A DNA stretch of 32,710 nucleotides from a gamma proteobacterium symbiont of Taylorina sp. (GTDB lineage Bacteria; Pseudomonadota; Gammaproteobacteria; GRL18): positions 1 to 32,710 of the forward strand of contig JAHXIV010000083.1 of NCBI GenBank assembly GCA_025655455.1, in the 5' to 3' direction. The position numbers and the translations under genes are program-made. Each line of letters starts with the position of its first letter. Position 1 is the stretch's first letter. Shown here in pieces: positions 1 through 6,935 of this stretch. Under the pieces are notes generated by a model. That model was not told where the DNA came from, did no database searches, and saw only the letters and a list, made by a program, of their open reading frames with translations.

Positions 1-775
1 ACCAATAATCTTTGCTTAAGCAACTTTTGTTTTACGCGTAAGCGAGTACAACCGAGGAACCGGATGCGAGAAAACCGCACGTCCGGGTCTGGTGTGCCAC
101 GAGAGCATGAAAATTGCTTGCAACTATAGGAAAGATGGAGGAGGGTCCTCCGACGACGACTTCCAGAAGTAGTTGTCAAACCGCCGTAAGCTGCGTTGAT
201 TAAGAGTCAGGGTGGTGAGCGTTACGGGAAAAGGCAGAACAAAAGATTTTGTCAGGTATGAGATTTGGAGATGAGCGTAAGCGAACTACTGATTACGTGT
301 CGAAAGCGTGTACAATGATATCAAAAATGGGGTTGCAGATCTGTCCCATGAAGAGTTCAGGGATAATCTGGTTATTGCCTGAATGGTGTCCGGCATAAAG
401 GTAGCATGAACTTATCTTAGGCTTTCTTATGGAACGTGGGAACCTGTCGTTTCGATGCTAAGGGAGAAATTCAAGCAGAAGCCCTGCAAGAATGAGAGTA
501 CCAATACGAAGCACAGGGGCGGATCAGCTCGTAGTAGTGATGATGTTTCTGTAATGGAAATGGAGCAAAGGGGCTGACATATCCAAACATAGAACTTTGG
601 TCAACCATAAAAGGGAGGAACCTGAGATTTATGAAAACTTGGAGGTTTTCAAGGGATATGAAGAGCCGTATGAGGTGAGAGTCTCATGTACGGATCTGTG
701 AGAGCCTGAGGGGGAGGTTCCCTTGGGCGACTCGACTGCGGGGGGGCACTGGGTAACTGGTGTTCCTACCGTGAG
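1..775 (+). mobile_element. 3' end of a group II intron (outer intron, interrupted)
   Basis: Bases 57-90 fold as a 34-nt group II domain V: a lower stem, a two-base bulge and an upper stem capped by an A-rich loop. The matching domain VI lies 646 bp downstream at 738-772. There 738-752 pairs with 757-772 around a GTAA tetraloop, with G-U wobbles and one unpaired adenine, A768, at the branch-point position. Removing bases 92-736 joins the two domains directly, as in an intact intron. The intron body and any reverse transcriptase gene would lie before base 1 and cannot be seen. The exact 3' end is uncertain, near 775, because the usual terminal AY is not evident. Domain V has AAC at 58-60 where AGC is usual. 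Confidence 0.72.
92..736 (+). mobile_element. ORF-less group II intron nested in another group II intron
   Basis: The element starts GTGTG, fitting the GUGYG 5' consensus, and ends AC at 735-736, fitting AY. Domain V is 663-696 with a GAGA tetraloop. Domain VI follows at about 698-734, with A730 unpaired seven bases from the end, as expected for a branch point. CAGATCT at 336-342 can pair along all seven bases (two G-U) with GGGTCTG at 85-91, just before the insertion point, as EBS1-IBS1 should. ACGTG at 295-299 can pair with CACGT at 78-82 as EBS2-IBS2. At 645 bp it has no reverse transcriptase frame, so movement or assisted splicing would need a maturase supplied in trans. The boundaries are inferred from consensus and pairing. 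Confidence 0.75.
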
Positions 776-778
776 AGA

Positions 779-893
779 ATTTATTCTGGCATTGTGAACA
801 CCCATTCCGGCAATCTGAACACTGATCCGGAAATTTAACCAAAAGTGTTCACGTTGAAACCAGAATCGGTGTTCAGATTAAACCAGAATATGC
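779..893. repeat. Inverted and direct repeats resembling IS21-family ends
   Basis: The core GTGTTCA plus a CAGAAT or CGGAAT tail occurs four times. Two copies are inverted (about 779-800 and 801-827) and two are direct (about 847-869 and 870-893). The arms therefore face each other across about 20 bp. Several such terminal repeats at each end are typical of IS21-type elements, and an IstB remnant lies nearby. No transposase gene is adjacent. The family assignment is inference from pattern only. Confidence 0.45.
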
Positions 894-898
894 AGTAT

Positions 899-1198
899 TT
901 AAGTGCTCAACCGTTTTTTAATATCCATTGCATCATAGATAATGCGGACAATGAGAATATCCTGCTTTCGCTTACGGTAAAATATGATATGACGCTCGTA
1001 TTCGTGGCGATGATACTCTTTTCTGATATAATCGCATTGTCGTCCTAAATCGGGATTGCCTGCTATCAAATTGATTGAATGTTCAAGTCCGTCATTATAT
1101 TTATCCGCTTGAGCCATTCCCCATTTTATTGCGGTGTCCAGATAGATTTTTTTAACATCATGCTCAGCGCGGATTGAATAGGTGTATTTACTCTGCAT
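899..1198 (-). CDS. ParE/RelE-family toxin (module 1)
   Basis: This 99-residue protein has the ParE/RelE toxin layout: two N-terminal helices (about residues 10-45), then a strand-rich half with the RHEYERHIIFYRK segment and a C-terminal IVRIIYDAMD strand. ParE proteins poison DNA gyrase and RelE proteins cut mRNA on the ribosome; the sequence alone does not settle which applies here. The start overlaps the end of the antitoxin gene by 11 bp (1188-1198), the usual antitoxin-first, translationally coupled arrangement. The frame is intact. The toxin reads into the repeat cluster at 779-893, so the module sits inside mobile-element debris. Confidence 0.85.
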   Translation of the reverse strand: MQSKYTYSIRAEHDVKKIYLDTAIKWGMAQADKYNDGLEHSINLIAGNPDLGRQCDYIRKEYHRHEYERHIIFYRKRKQDILIVRIIYDAMDIKKRLST

Positions 1199-1445
1199 TT
1201 AATTCAGCTTTCGCCTCGGCAATGATTTCAGCATGGCTTTTATGACTTTCGCCACTTTCTTCTCCCTCGATCAATGCTTGTCTTAAAACTTCAAGTTTGG
1301 TTTGATATTCTGTCTCTTGCTCTTCAAGCAGACGCAGACCAGCCCTGACCGCTTCGCTGGCATTCTTAAAACGTCCTTGAGCTGTAAGCTGGGTAATTAC
1401 ACCATCAAAGTGATTGCCAAGTTTTACACTGGTTACTTTTTCCAT
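1188..1445 (-). CDS. ParD-like ribbon-helix-helix antitoxin (module 1)
   Basis: The protein (about 85 residues) begins with a short basic strand, followed by an FDGVITQLTAQGRFKNASEAVRAGLRLLEEQE helix-turn-helix segment typical of ParD antitoxins. An acidic C-terminal tail would wrap the toxin. The frame extends to a GTG at 1454, but the ATG at 1445 is preferred: it has AAAGGTGG six bases upstream and yields the common ParD beginning. It precedes and overlaps the toxin gene. Such antitoxins normally repress their own promoter. AT-rich repeats around 1465-1500 could hold that operator, but I cannot define it. Confidence 0.85.
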   Translation of the reverse strand: MEKVTSVKLGNHFDGVITQLTAQGRFKNASEAVRAGLRLLEEQETEYQTKLEVLRQALIEGEESGESHKSHAEIIAEAKAELNAE

Positions 1446-2035
1446 TGATTCCACCTTTTGTTATCCATACTATAAAAGTACTACATAGTCATACTTTTTG
1501 CAAATTATTTTTGTTGTGTTTCTCTCCATTCTTACGCATTTTTTAACCTTTAACCATTATGGTTATGATAAACGTGCTGGAAAGTATAAATTTATGTCTA
1601 AAGAAATTATTGACGTGGTCAAGTTTTTCTGGACACCTCAGTTAAGCTGCTTTCTCTAATTCCAATAATTGTTACCAGCAATCCAAAACTGATCCACCTC
1701 ACGGGTTATTTTTGAGCTTTTTTTTGGCTTTGCATAAATCTAAAAGATGTATTTCCTGTTTCAATAATAGAACAGTGATGTGTAATTCTATCAAGTAATG
1801 CTGTTGTCATTTTAGGATCGCCAAATACAGTTACCGCGAGCGGGTTAGGCAGATTAACGAGGGTTAATTAATCAAACACTCGTTTTGATATTCTACCATA
1901 GCATCTGAATTTGTCGAATTGCCAGGGTCTAAGTGTCGTGTATCATGAGGGACGACATTACAAAAAAATATCAAATTTTCTGATCAGCATAAAAACAGTT
2001 GTGTGGAAAATGTGTGTGTAGTAGGATGTATACAT
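1446..2035. other. Gene-poor accessory stretch with IS debris
   Basis: Apart from the IstB remnant I see no intact gene here. Bases 1613-1665 (GTGGTCAAG ... GGACACCTCAG) could be the tip of another insertion sequence, but I cannot assign a family. The last 100 bases presumably carry the promoter of the following toxin-antitoxin pair; no convincing -35/-10 pair stands out. Confidence 0.4.
1706..1864 (-). pseudogene. istB: C-terminal fragment of IstB (IS21-family ATPase)
   Basis: The minus strand reads [16 protein letters not shown], then [19 protein letters not shown] and a lysine-rich tail ending at the stop at 1706-1708. The [19 protein letters not shown] pattern is the hallmark end of IstB, the ATPase helper of IS21-family transposition. 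About 50 residues remain. An in-frame stop lies just upstream and the ATPase Walker motifs are missing, so the gene is a remnant. Bases 1670-1695, just after its stop, resemble the inner repeat at 799-827, consistent with right-end sequence of the same element type. Confidence 0.75.
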
Positions 2036-2329
2036 ATGAATCACGCTACTGAGTATAATAATATGCCCAACCGTTCAGTTATCTCCGTCCATACTAAATC
2101 TGAAATATCACAGCGATTAGGTGAACTTGCAACACTCACACATCGCTCAAAATCATTTCTAGCAAATGAAGCTATTGAACGCTATCTCAAAGAGGAAGAA
2201 GCGTTTATCATGTCAGTACAAAAAGGTCAGGCTGATATTGCTGCCAGTCGTGTGTACACAACAGATGAAATGCGAAAACATCTCAAAAAGTTTATCTCCA
2301 AGAAAACTGCTAGTACAAAAGACTCATGA
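2036..2329 (+). CDS. Ribbon-helix-helix antitoxin (module 2)
   Basis: The product carries an RHH fold: the strand RSVISVHTKSEI, then a helix with LGELATLTHRSKSFLANEAIERYL, which matches CopG/RelB-type antitoxins. A charged C-terminal tail follows that would bind the toxin. The open frame begins at 2003, but the ATG at 2036 has AGGA nine bases upstream and is preferred. The ATG at 2063 would also leave a complete fold. The stop overlaps the toxin start by four bases (ATGA at 2326-2329), implying coupled translation. Expected role: DNA binding at its own promoter and neutralisation of the next gene product. Confidence 0.82.
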   Translation: MNHATEYNNMPNRSVISVHTKSEISQRLGELATLTHRSKSFLANEAIERYLKEEEAFIMSVQKGQADIAASRVYTTDEMRKHLKKFISKKTASTKDS

Positions 2330-2607
2330 AACTCCGTTGGTCGTTGCAATCGCTCCGAGAGATAAAAGGGATTGTCGAATATATTGCTCTGGATAATCTA
2401 AACGCTGCACTAGAACTTGGTGAACAAATATTTTCTGTAGTTGAAACTACTTTGCCTAACAATCCTCATACAGGTCGTCCAGGTCGCGTTGATGGCACTC
2501 GTGAACTGGTAGTACATACATCATACATAGTTGTGTATGAAATTACTGACACTATCGGTATTATTACAGTTCGGCATACTGCTCGTCCGTGGCCGGAAGA
2601 GTTTTGA
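2326..2607 (+). CDS. RelE/ParE-family toxin (module 2)
   Basis: This 93-residue protein starts MKLRWSLQSLREIKGIVEYIA. It contains the PNNPHTGRPGRVDGTRELV segment and ends in ITVRHTARPWPEEF, the signature of the RelE/ParE plasmid-stabilisation group (GR-GRV-GTRELV followed by a VRH strand). The likely action is inhibition of translation or gyrase; the sequence does not decide between them. It overlaps the antitoxin by 4 bp and is intact. Its sequence differs clearly from the toxin at 899-1198, so the two modules are not a recent duplication. Confidence 0.87.
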   Translation: MKLRWSLQSLREIKGIVEYIALDNLNAALELGEQIFSVVETTLPNNPHTGRPGRVDGTRELVVHTSYIVVYEITDTIGIITVRHTARPWPEEF

Positions 2608-3352
2608 TAGTACTATTCTGGACTATTATTGAAAACCTCAAACCTTGATTTTCTAGGTAGTTTGGTCAGTTCGGAGTAGTATTCCGTTTATTACAAATAG
2701 CGATAAAAGTTAGAATTGTGTCTCGTATCGCCCAGCAAATATTCCCAAAATAGTATTTTAGGGTTCTAGGCAAAGTTATCACGGCTTCAAAGCGATTGGC
2801 TGCTTTGTGATCAAGCCAGTGACATTTACTGGGAGCAAGAAATGGCTATCATTCGTGGAAAATCTTATTCCTTTGTTTACCATTTTTTCAGATGATCCAG
2901 TGCAAGTGAAAAAAACACCTCTAAATTCCTTTTCATTGAAAAATCTCTCTGACTTTTGAAACCATAACTTTTGATCCATTGTTCTTGATTGCTTATTCTT
3001 TAAAAACTCGGTTAAGGTTTTTGCTTTCATATCCATATATTTCGAACTGGTAACGCCCGTCACTTGTAAGCATTTTTATAATTTGCCATTGTCCTTACAT
3101 AGTCATGATAGACCAATTACAGTAATGTTATGTAAATTAACAACATCCTCTATCAAATCCTTTTTAGTATAAGTGGGGATGCCTTAAAATTGGTTATGTT
3201 AATATAAAGCTTGATTAAAATTTGAGATAAATATTCTGTTTGTCGGAATGGTGTAAATTATCTGTAGTCCACTTTGTCACCATGCAGTGTATTATATTGA
3301 CTTTACCTGATTTTCTTATGTGATAGTAATAGAGCAATATGAAGGAGTTAGA
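2608..3352. other. 745-bp stretch without a recognisable gene
   Basis: The only sizeable frame is a 94-codon minus-strand ORF at 2779-3063. It has a GTG start and a lysine- and phenylalanine-rich product matching no family I know. A second minus-strand frame, MLTSDGRYQFEIYGYE and onward, starts just upstream and stops after 26 codons. Together they may be a decayed gene. Bases 3100-3300 are plain AT-rich DNA that should include the promoter for the next antitoxin. Confidence 0.35.
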
Positions 3353-3652
3353 ATGATGGATAATATACAAACCGAAAGCCCAAAAGCCAGCCGTGTTCAG
3401 GTGCGCTTGCCAGAGGCATTGATGAAACAGGTTAGATTTCGCACGGATGAACAGGGCTTATATGCCGATTCCAGTGATTACATCCGCGACCTCATCCGTA
3501 AAGATGCAGAGGCGACACAAGATCCGAATGAGCCTCTGTATGAGTTTCTTGCAATGGGAGCCATGGCAGATGAAAGTGAATTTAGTCCCACCTCACTTGA
3601 TGAAATAAAGCAAATTGCAAAAGAAAAATTCAACAGTAAGCGCTATCAATGA
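3353..3652 (+). CDS. ParD-type antitoxin (module 3)
   Basis: About 99 residues. The strand SRVQVRLPEALMKQV and the helices DEQGLYADSSDYIRDLIRKD form a ParD-like ribbon-helix-helix domain, followed by an acidic C-terminal toxin-binding region. The open frame starts at 3320, but AAGGAG at 3342-3347 points to the ATG at 3353, or the adjacent ATG at 3356. The stop overlaps the following toxin ATG by four bases (3649-3652). The antitoxin is intact although its partner is frameshifted, which is common in decaying modules because the antitoxin is the harmless partner. Confidence 0.82.
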   Translation: MMDNIQTESPKASRVQVRLPEALMKQVRFRTDEQGLYADSSDYIRDLIRKDAEATQDPNEPLYEFLAMGAMADESEFSPTSLDEIKQIAKEKFNSKRYQ

Positions 3653-3998
3653 AAGAAAACGAATCACATTATTATCCTGCAAAATTACAAATGGCTTGGG
3701 CGTATCACTATAATGCAACGCATTACAGTGAAAAATATGCCGAGCAATATATTGAGAAAATGAGGCAGGCAATTAAAGAAAAGCAGCTATCTGGTGAACA
3801 TAGGCGGTTTAAGGAATACAATAAAAAAAAGCTGCCAAAATTGTAAAAGATAATGTGTATTCGTTTCGTTGGACTGAAAAAAACCATCAAAAAAGAGGCT
3901 ACACTATTTTCTATCGTAAAATGTCAGGTGGGAATATTGGCGTTATTGGTATCCTTCAAGATGGTGCAGGTTTTCCTAATTATAAAGTGCAACAGTAG
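3649..3998 (+). pseudogene. ParE-like toxin split by a frameshift at an A8 tract (module 3)
   Basis: Frame 1 encodes 65 residues, including SEKYAEQYIEKMRQAIKEKQ, typical of the ParE N-terminal helices, and stops at 3844-3846. The rest of the toxin continues in the -1 frame from GCT at 3831: it reads AAKIVKDNVYSFRWTEKN and continues through a YTIFYRK strand and IGVIGILQDG to a stop at 3996-3998. The join lies in eight adenines (3823-3830). One extra A, or a -1 slip on A AAA AAG (3825-3831), would restore a toxin of about 116 residues. It is either inactivated by a one-base deletion or expressed by slippage. Antitoxin overlap and gene order are otherwise normal. Confidence 0.78.
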
Positions 3999-4094
3999 AG
4001 CGGCCGACAAGTGCCGACAGGGCTTTGGAAGAGAGTTTTTTCTGTTTACGCAAGATGCGGATAGTGTTTGGAAGGAACTTGTCTTTTTCAGTAA

Positions 4095-4622
4095 TTAATC
4101 TGTTATTTTCACGGGATTATGGATCCGCATATGAACTAATTGAGTTGGCTTCTTATTTAGGTCATAGCGATATTCACTTGAATAAATTTTGAATTCCAAA
4201 TTTTTGTAAAATGATAAAGCAGTAAAATTTTCTTGATAACAGGATAAATGAATTTCTTTTAGTTGTAGCTTTTTAAAACCATAATTAATCATATATTTCA
4301 GTAACTTTTTTCCCATCCCAAGTTTTCTCTTTTCAGGCTTTATAATCACATTACCAATAAAAGCAATATTGTGTTTTTCTACCTGATAAAAATTAGCAAA
4401 GCCGACAATATCTTTACCTTCCAACATGGTTATGGATTCATGACGTCTTGAAAGCTGTTGTTTCAGCTGCTCCATTGTTAATGGGAAAGTAGCTGAAGGG
4501 AAAAAATAAAATAATTCAGTTTTATTCAAAGAAAAATTTAATATCAGTTCAAGATCAGAAGTTTTTGTCTTGCGAAATGAGAATTGTCGCATACTGAGTG
4601 ATTCAGATATGATGATCAACAT
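4095..4622 (-). CDS. GNAT-family N-acetyltransferase
   Basis: The 175-residue protein has the GNAT fold. The acetyl-CoA binding motif A is visible as IGNVIIKPEKRKLGMGKKLL (the V-I-P-x-R-x-x-G-x-G pattern), followed by the motif B region with CYQENFTALSFYKNLEF, where the asparagine and FY are typical. It presumably moves an acetyl group from acetyl-CoA to an unknown amine. The first ATG is kept, although a start at residue 11 (MRQFSFRK) is possible. It overlaps the small ORF that follows rdgB by 20 bp and appears to be the last gene of the rph-rdgB transcription unit. The substrate cannot be predicted. Confidence 0.85.
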   Translation of the reverse strand: MLIIISESLSMRQFSFRKTKTSDLELILNFSLNKTELFYFFPSATFPLTMEQLKQQLSRRHESITMLEGKDIVGFANFYQVEKHNIAFIGNVIIKPEKRKLGMGKKLLKYMINYGFKKLQLKEIHLSCYQENFTALSFYKNLEFKIYSSEYRYDLNKKPTQLVHMRIHNPVKITD

Positions 4623-4734
4623 TAAACCTGGAAAAGTCAGGCTTTACTTCTTGCTTCATGCTGTGAGCAATGTTTAATACCTGCTTGATCTCTTTTATCA
4701 GTAGTTCATCCGGGATGTAATGTAAAAAGCTCAT
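4603..4734 (-). CDS. Small 43-residue ORF coupled to rdgB
   Basis: The ATG of this frame overlaps the rdgB stop as ATGA (4731-4734), and its 3' end overlaps the GNAT start by 20 bp. It thus bridges two genes with no untranslated gap. The product starts MSFLHYIPDELLIKEIKQVL and is soluble and mostly helical, with mixed charge. No family is recognised. The overlap at both ends suggests translational coupling and favours a real gene. Alternatively it is a chance frame that keeps ribosomes moving towards the acetyltransferase start. Confidence 0.45.
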   Translation of the reverse strand: MSFLHYIPDELLIKEIKQVLNIAHSMKQEVKPDFSRFNVDHHI

Positions 4735-5381
4735 AGTGCTTTTTCTTTATTGTATAAACAGGTTAGTTCGTCATGTAGTAGACGCAGTGCTTTGCCGCGG
4801 TGACTCATTCTATTTTTTACATCTGGATCAAGCTGGGCGGATGACATATTATGTTCCGGCACCCAGAATAAGGGATCATAGCCAAAGCCATTATCACCCA
4901 CCTGTTCATGCATAATAATACCTTCCCAGGCTGCCTGGCAAATAATCGGTGTAGGATCGGCTGCGTGACGCATATAAACCAGAATGCACTGATAACGGGC
5001 GGTGCGAAGCGCCTTATCTTCAACCTCTTTCAGAGCATCTAATAGTTTAAGATTATTATTGGCATCAACTGAGTCGCCGCTGCCTTGAAAGCTATCATCT
5101 AAAGTAGAGTAACGGGCAGAATAAATACCGGGTACACCATTGAGATAATCAACCTCAATGCCTGAGTCATCAGCAATGGCCGGCATACCGGTTATTTCTG
5201 CGGCATAACGTGCCTTAATAATGGCATTTTCAACAAAAGTGGTACCGGTTTCAGGTACATCACCAACGCCTAATTCAGTCTGTGGAATAATATCCAGACC
5301 CAAATCGGTGAACATTTTTATAAATTCCCTGACTTTACCTTTATTACCACTGGCTAAAACAATTTTTTTATCGAGTCCCAT
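4731..5381 (-). CDS. rdgB: RdgB/HAM1 dITP/XTP pyrophosphatase
   Basis: This house-cleaning enzyme hydrolyses dITP, dXTP and ITP to the monophosphate plus pyrophosphate, keeping deaminated purines out of DNA and RNA. Visible motifs are the N-terminal LASGNKGKVREF nucleotide-binding loop, the metal site ADDSGIEVDYLNGVPG, GFGYDPLFWVPE and the C-terminal MSHRGKAL. At 216 residues it is slightly longer than most homologues (about 197), with extra residues around 95-120. AGGA lies six bases before the ATG. It sits 26 bp after rph, a pairing widespread in proteobacteria, and the next frame overlaps its stop. Confidence 0.95.
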   Translation of the reverse strand: MGLDKKIVLASGNKGKVREFIKMFTDLGLDIIPQTELGVGDVPETGTTFVENAIIKARYAAEITGMPAIADDSGIEVDYLNGVPGIYSARYSTLDDSFQGSGDSVDANNNLKLLDALKEVEDKALRTARYQCILVYMRHAADPTPIICQAAWEGIIMHEQVGDNGFGYDPLFWVPEHNMSSAQLDPDVKNRMSHRGKALRLLHDELTCLYNKEKAL

Positions 5382-5407
5382 TATCTTTCCTGATTTATTC
5401 TATGAGT

Positions 5408-6133
5408 TTAAAGCAATGCTTCATTTTGCTTTTCAATTAAATGCTGAATACCTTTTTTTCCTAATTCCAGCATGGCTGTTAATTCTTCCGGTTGAAAAGC
5501 ATGACCTTCTGCGGTGCCCTGTACTTCAACAAAACCACCGGCTTCATTCATGACGATATTCATATCTGTTTCAGCATTGCAATCTTCTGCATAATCCAGA
5601 TCCAGTACTGGTATGCCTTTATAAATACCAACTGAAATAGAGGCTACCTGACCATGCATAGGATTTTTCTTAATCAATTGTTTATCAAGCATATAATTAA
5701 TAGCATCTGCAAGAGCAATATAAGCACCGGTGATAGAAGCAGTACGTGTTCCACCATCTGCCTGAATTACATCACAGTCAAGGGTAATCGTGTGTTCTCT
5801 CAGAGCTTCCAGATCAATCACGGCTCGAAGTGAGCGGCCAATCAGGCGTTGTATTTCCATTGTTCTTCCACTTTGCTTGCCGGCGGAAGACTCACGGCGC
5901 ATTCTACTGCCCGTTGAGCGGGGCAGCATTCCATATTCTGCTGTTACCCAACCCTGTCCCTTGCCTCTTAAAAAGCCGGGCACTCTGGCTTCAACGGATG
6001 CAGTACAGAGTACTTTTGTTGCGCCGCTTTCAAATAATACTGAACCCTCAGCATGCTTGGTATATTGACGGGTGATTTTGACAACACGCTGTTCATCATT
6101 AGCACGACCACTGGGACGATTTGTACAGCTCAT
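5408..6133 (-). CDS. rph: Ribonuclease PH
   Basis: RNase PH is a phosphate-dependent 3'-5' exoribonuclease that trims the 3' ends of tRNA precursors and other structured RNAs. The sequence begins [18 protein letters not shown] and contains [14 protein letters not shown], the basic segment [22 protein letters not shown] and the [20 protein letters not shown] motif. The open frame runs upstream to 6211, but those 26 residues are unlike the family. The ATG at 6133 gives 241 residues, the normal length, with AAGGA about ten bases upstream. It leads the rph-rdgB unit on the minus strand and is divergent from panD. Confidence 0.95.
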   Translation of the reverse strand: MSCTNRPSGRANDEQRVVKITRQYTKHAEGSVLFESGATKVLCTASVEARVPGFLRGKGQGWVTAEYGMLPRSTGSRMRRESSAGKQSGRTMEIQRLIGRSLRAVIDLEALREHTITLDCDVIQADGGTRTASITGAYIALADAINYMLDKQLIKKNPMHGQVASISVGIYKGIPVLDLDYAEDCNAETDMNIVMNEAGGFVEVQGTAEGHAFQPEELTAMLELGKKGIQHLIEKQNEALL

Positions 6134-6286
6134 AGATAAAATATCCTTGTTAATAAAACCGATTATTGTAACATTCTCTATATAATAAAGATGTAAGCAC
6201 TTTATATACATTTTACAAAATTAGTGCATTATGCTAAAGTATTTGACCGTTTTTTAGGAAAATGTTATTTCAGGATAGAATGATCA

Positions 6287-6670
6287 ATGCAGTGTTCGAT
6301 GCTTAAATGTAAATTACATAGAGTCACAGTGACTCATTCAGAACTCGATTATGAGGGATCCTGTGCTATAGATACTGAGCTGATGGATGCAGCCGGTATA
6401 CTTGAGTATGAACAGATAGAAATTTATAATATCACTAATGGTGAACGTTTTTCTACTTACGCGATTAAAGCAGAAACCGGTTCCAGAGTCATCTCTATTA
6501 ATGGTGCTGCCGCTCATAAGGCCGATCCGGATGATCTAATCATTATTGCTGCCTATGCCAGCTTAAATGAACATGAATTAAAAAGCTATAAGCCCACACT
6601 GGTTTATGTTGATGAACATAACCGCATTACACATACCAATACACAAATTCCAGTACAGGCGGTTAGCTAG
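6287..6670 (+). CDS. panD: Aspartate 1-decarboxylase precursor
   Basis: PanD converts L-aspartate to beta-alanine, which feeds pantothenate and coenzyme A synthesis. The proenzyme cuts itself between Gly24 and Ser25 to create the pyruvoyl cofactor, and that site is seen as YEGSCAID with the serine exactly at residue 25. Other family features are [16 protein letters not shown] near the start, [10 protein letters not shown] and [12 protein letters not shown]. The length, 127 residues, is normal. AGGA lies about eleven bases upstream. It stands alone here, without panB or panC, and is divergent from rph. Confidence 0.96.
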   Translation: MQCSMLKCKLHRVTVTHSELDYEGSCAIDTELMDAAGILEYEQIEIYNITNGERFSTYAIKAETGSRVISINGAAAHKADPDDLIIIAAYASLNEHELKSYKPTLVYVDEHNRITHTNTQIPVQAVS

Positions 6671-6893
6671 TATCACAGATCAAAAACATGCATCAAAACA
6701 AGTATAAGTCATTGATTTATTGTTTTAAGCATTGTTAAATCTATAATATTCAATAATCTTCGTTTCACAATAAAAATATCATAAGTTTACGTTTATATTG
6801 ATTCATATTCATGAATTACAGTACTGGTGTGATCAAATTCCAGGTTTTAAATCTCATACCTTCATATACATTTCTCCATCCTGGTTCTATACT

Positions 6894-6920
6894 TAACACC
6901 TAACACCTAACACCTAACAC
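6894..6920 (+). repeat. Tandem 7-bp repeat upstream of gnd
   Basis: The unit TAACACC occurs three times in full and once less its last base, ending seven bases before the GGAG ribosome-binding site of gnd. It lies in the probable 5' leader. Copy number in such short arrays can vary by slippage. Confidence 0.85.
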
Positions 6921-6935
6921 TTTCTTGGAGTTCTT

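Noticed and set aside
1613..1665. Terminus of a second insertion sequence
   Set aside because: The CAAG...GGACACC pattern is suggestive, but no partner end or transposase remnant could be found to support it.
3853..4098. 81-codon plus-strand frame after the third toxin
   Set aside because: It lies in a different phase over the -1 continuation of the toxin, which matches the ParE family much better; the rest has no recognisable features.
6134..6211. N-terminal extension of RNase PH
   Set aside because: It is rich in residues unlike the family; the ATG at 6133 gives the normal length and has a ribosome-binding site.
6243..6271. TTGACC/TATTTC as a panD promoter
   Set aside because: The -10 would abut the ribosome-binding site, putting the start point beyond it; not workable for panD translation.
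6894..6920. CRISPR-like array
   Set aside because: The 7-bp units are contiguous, with no spacers and no cas genes.
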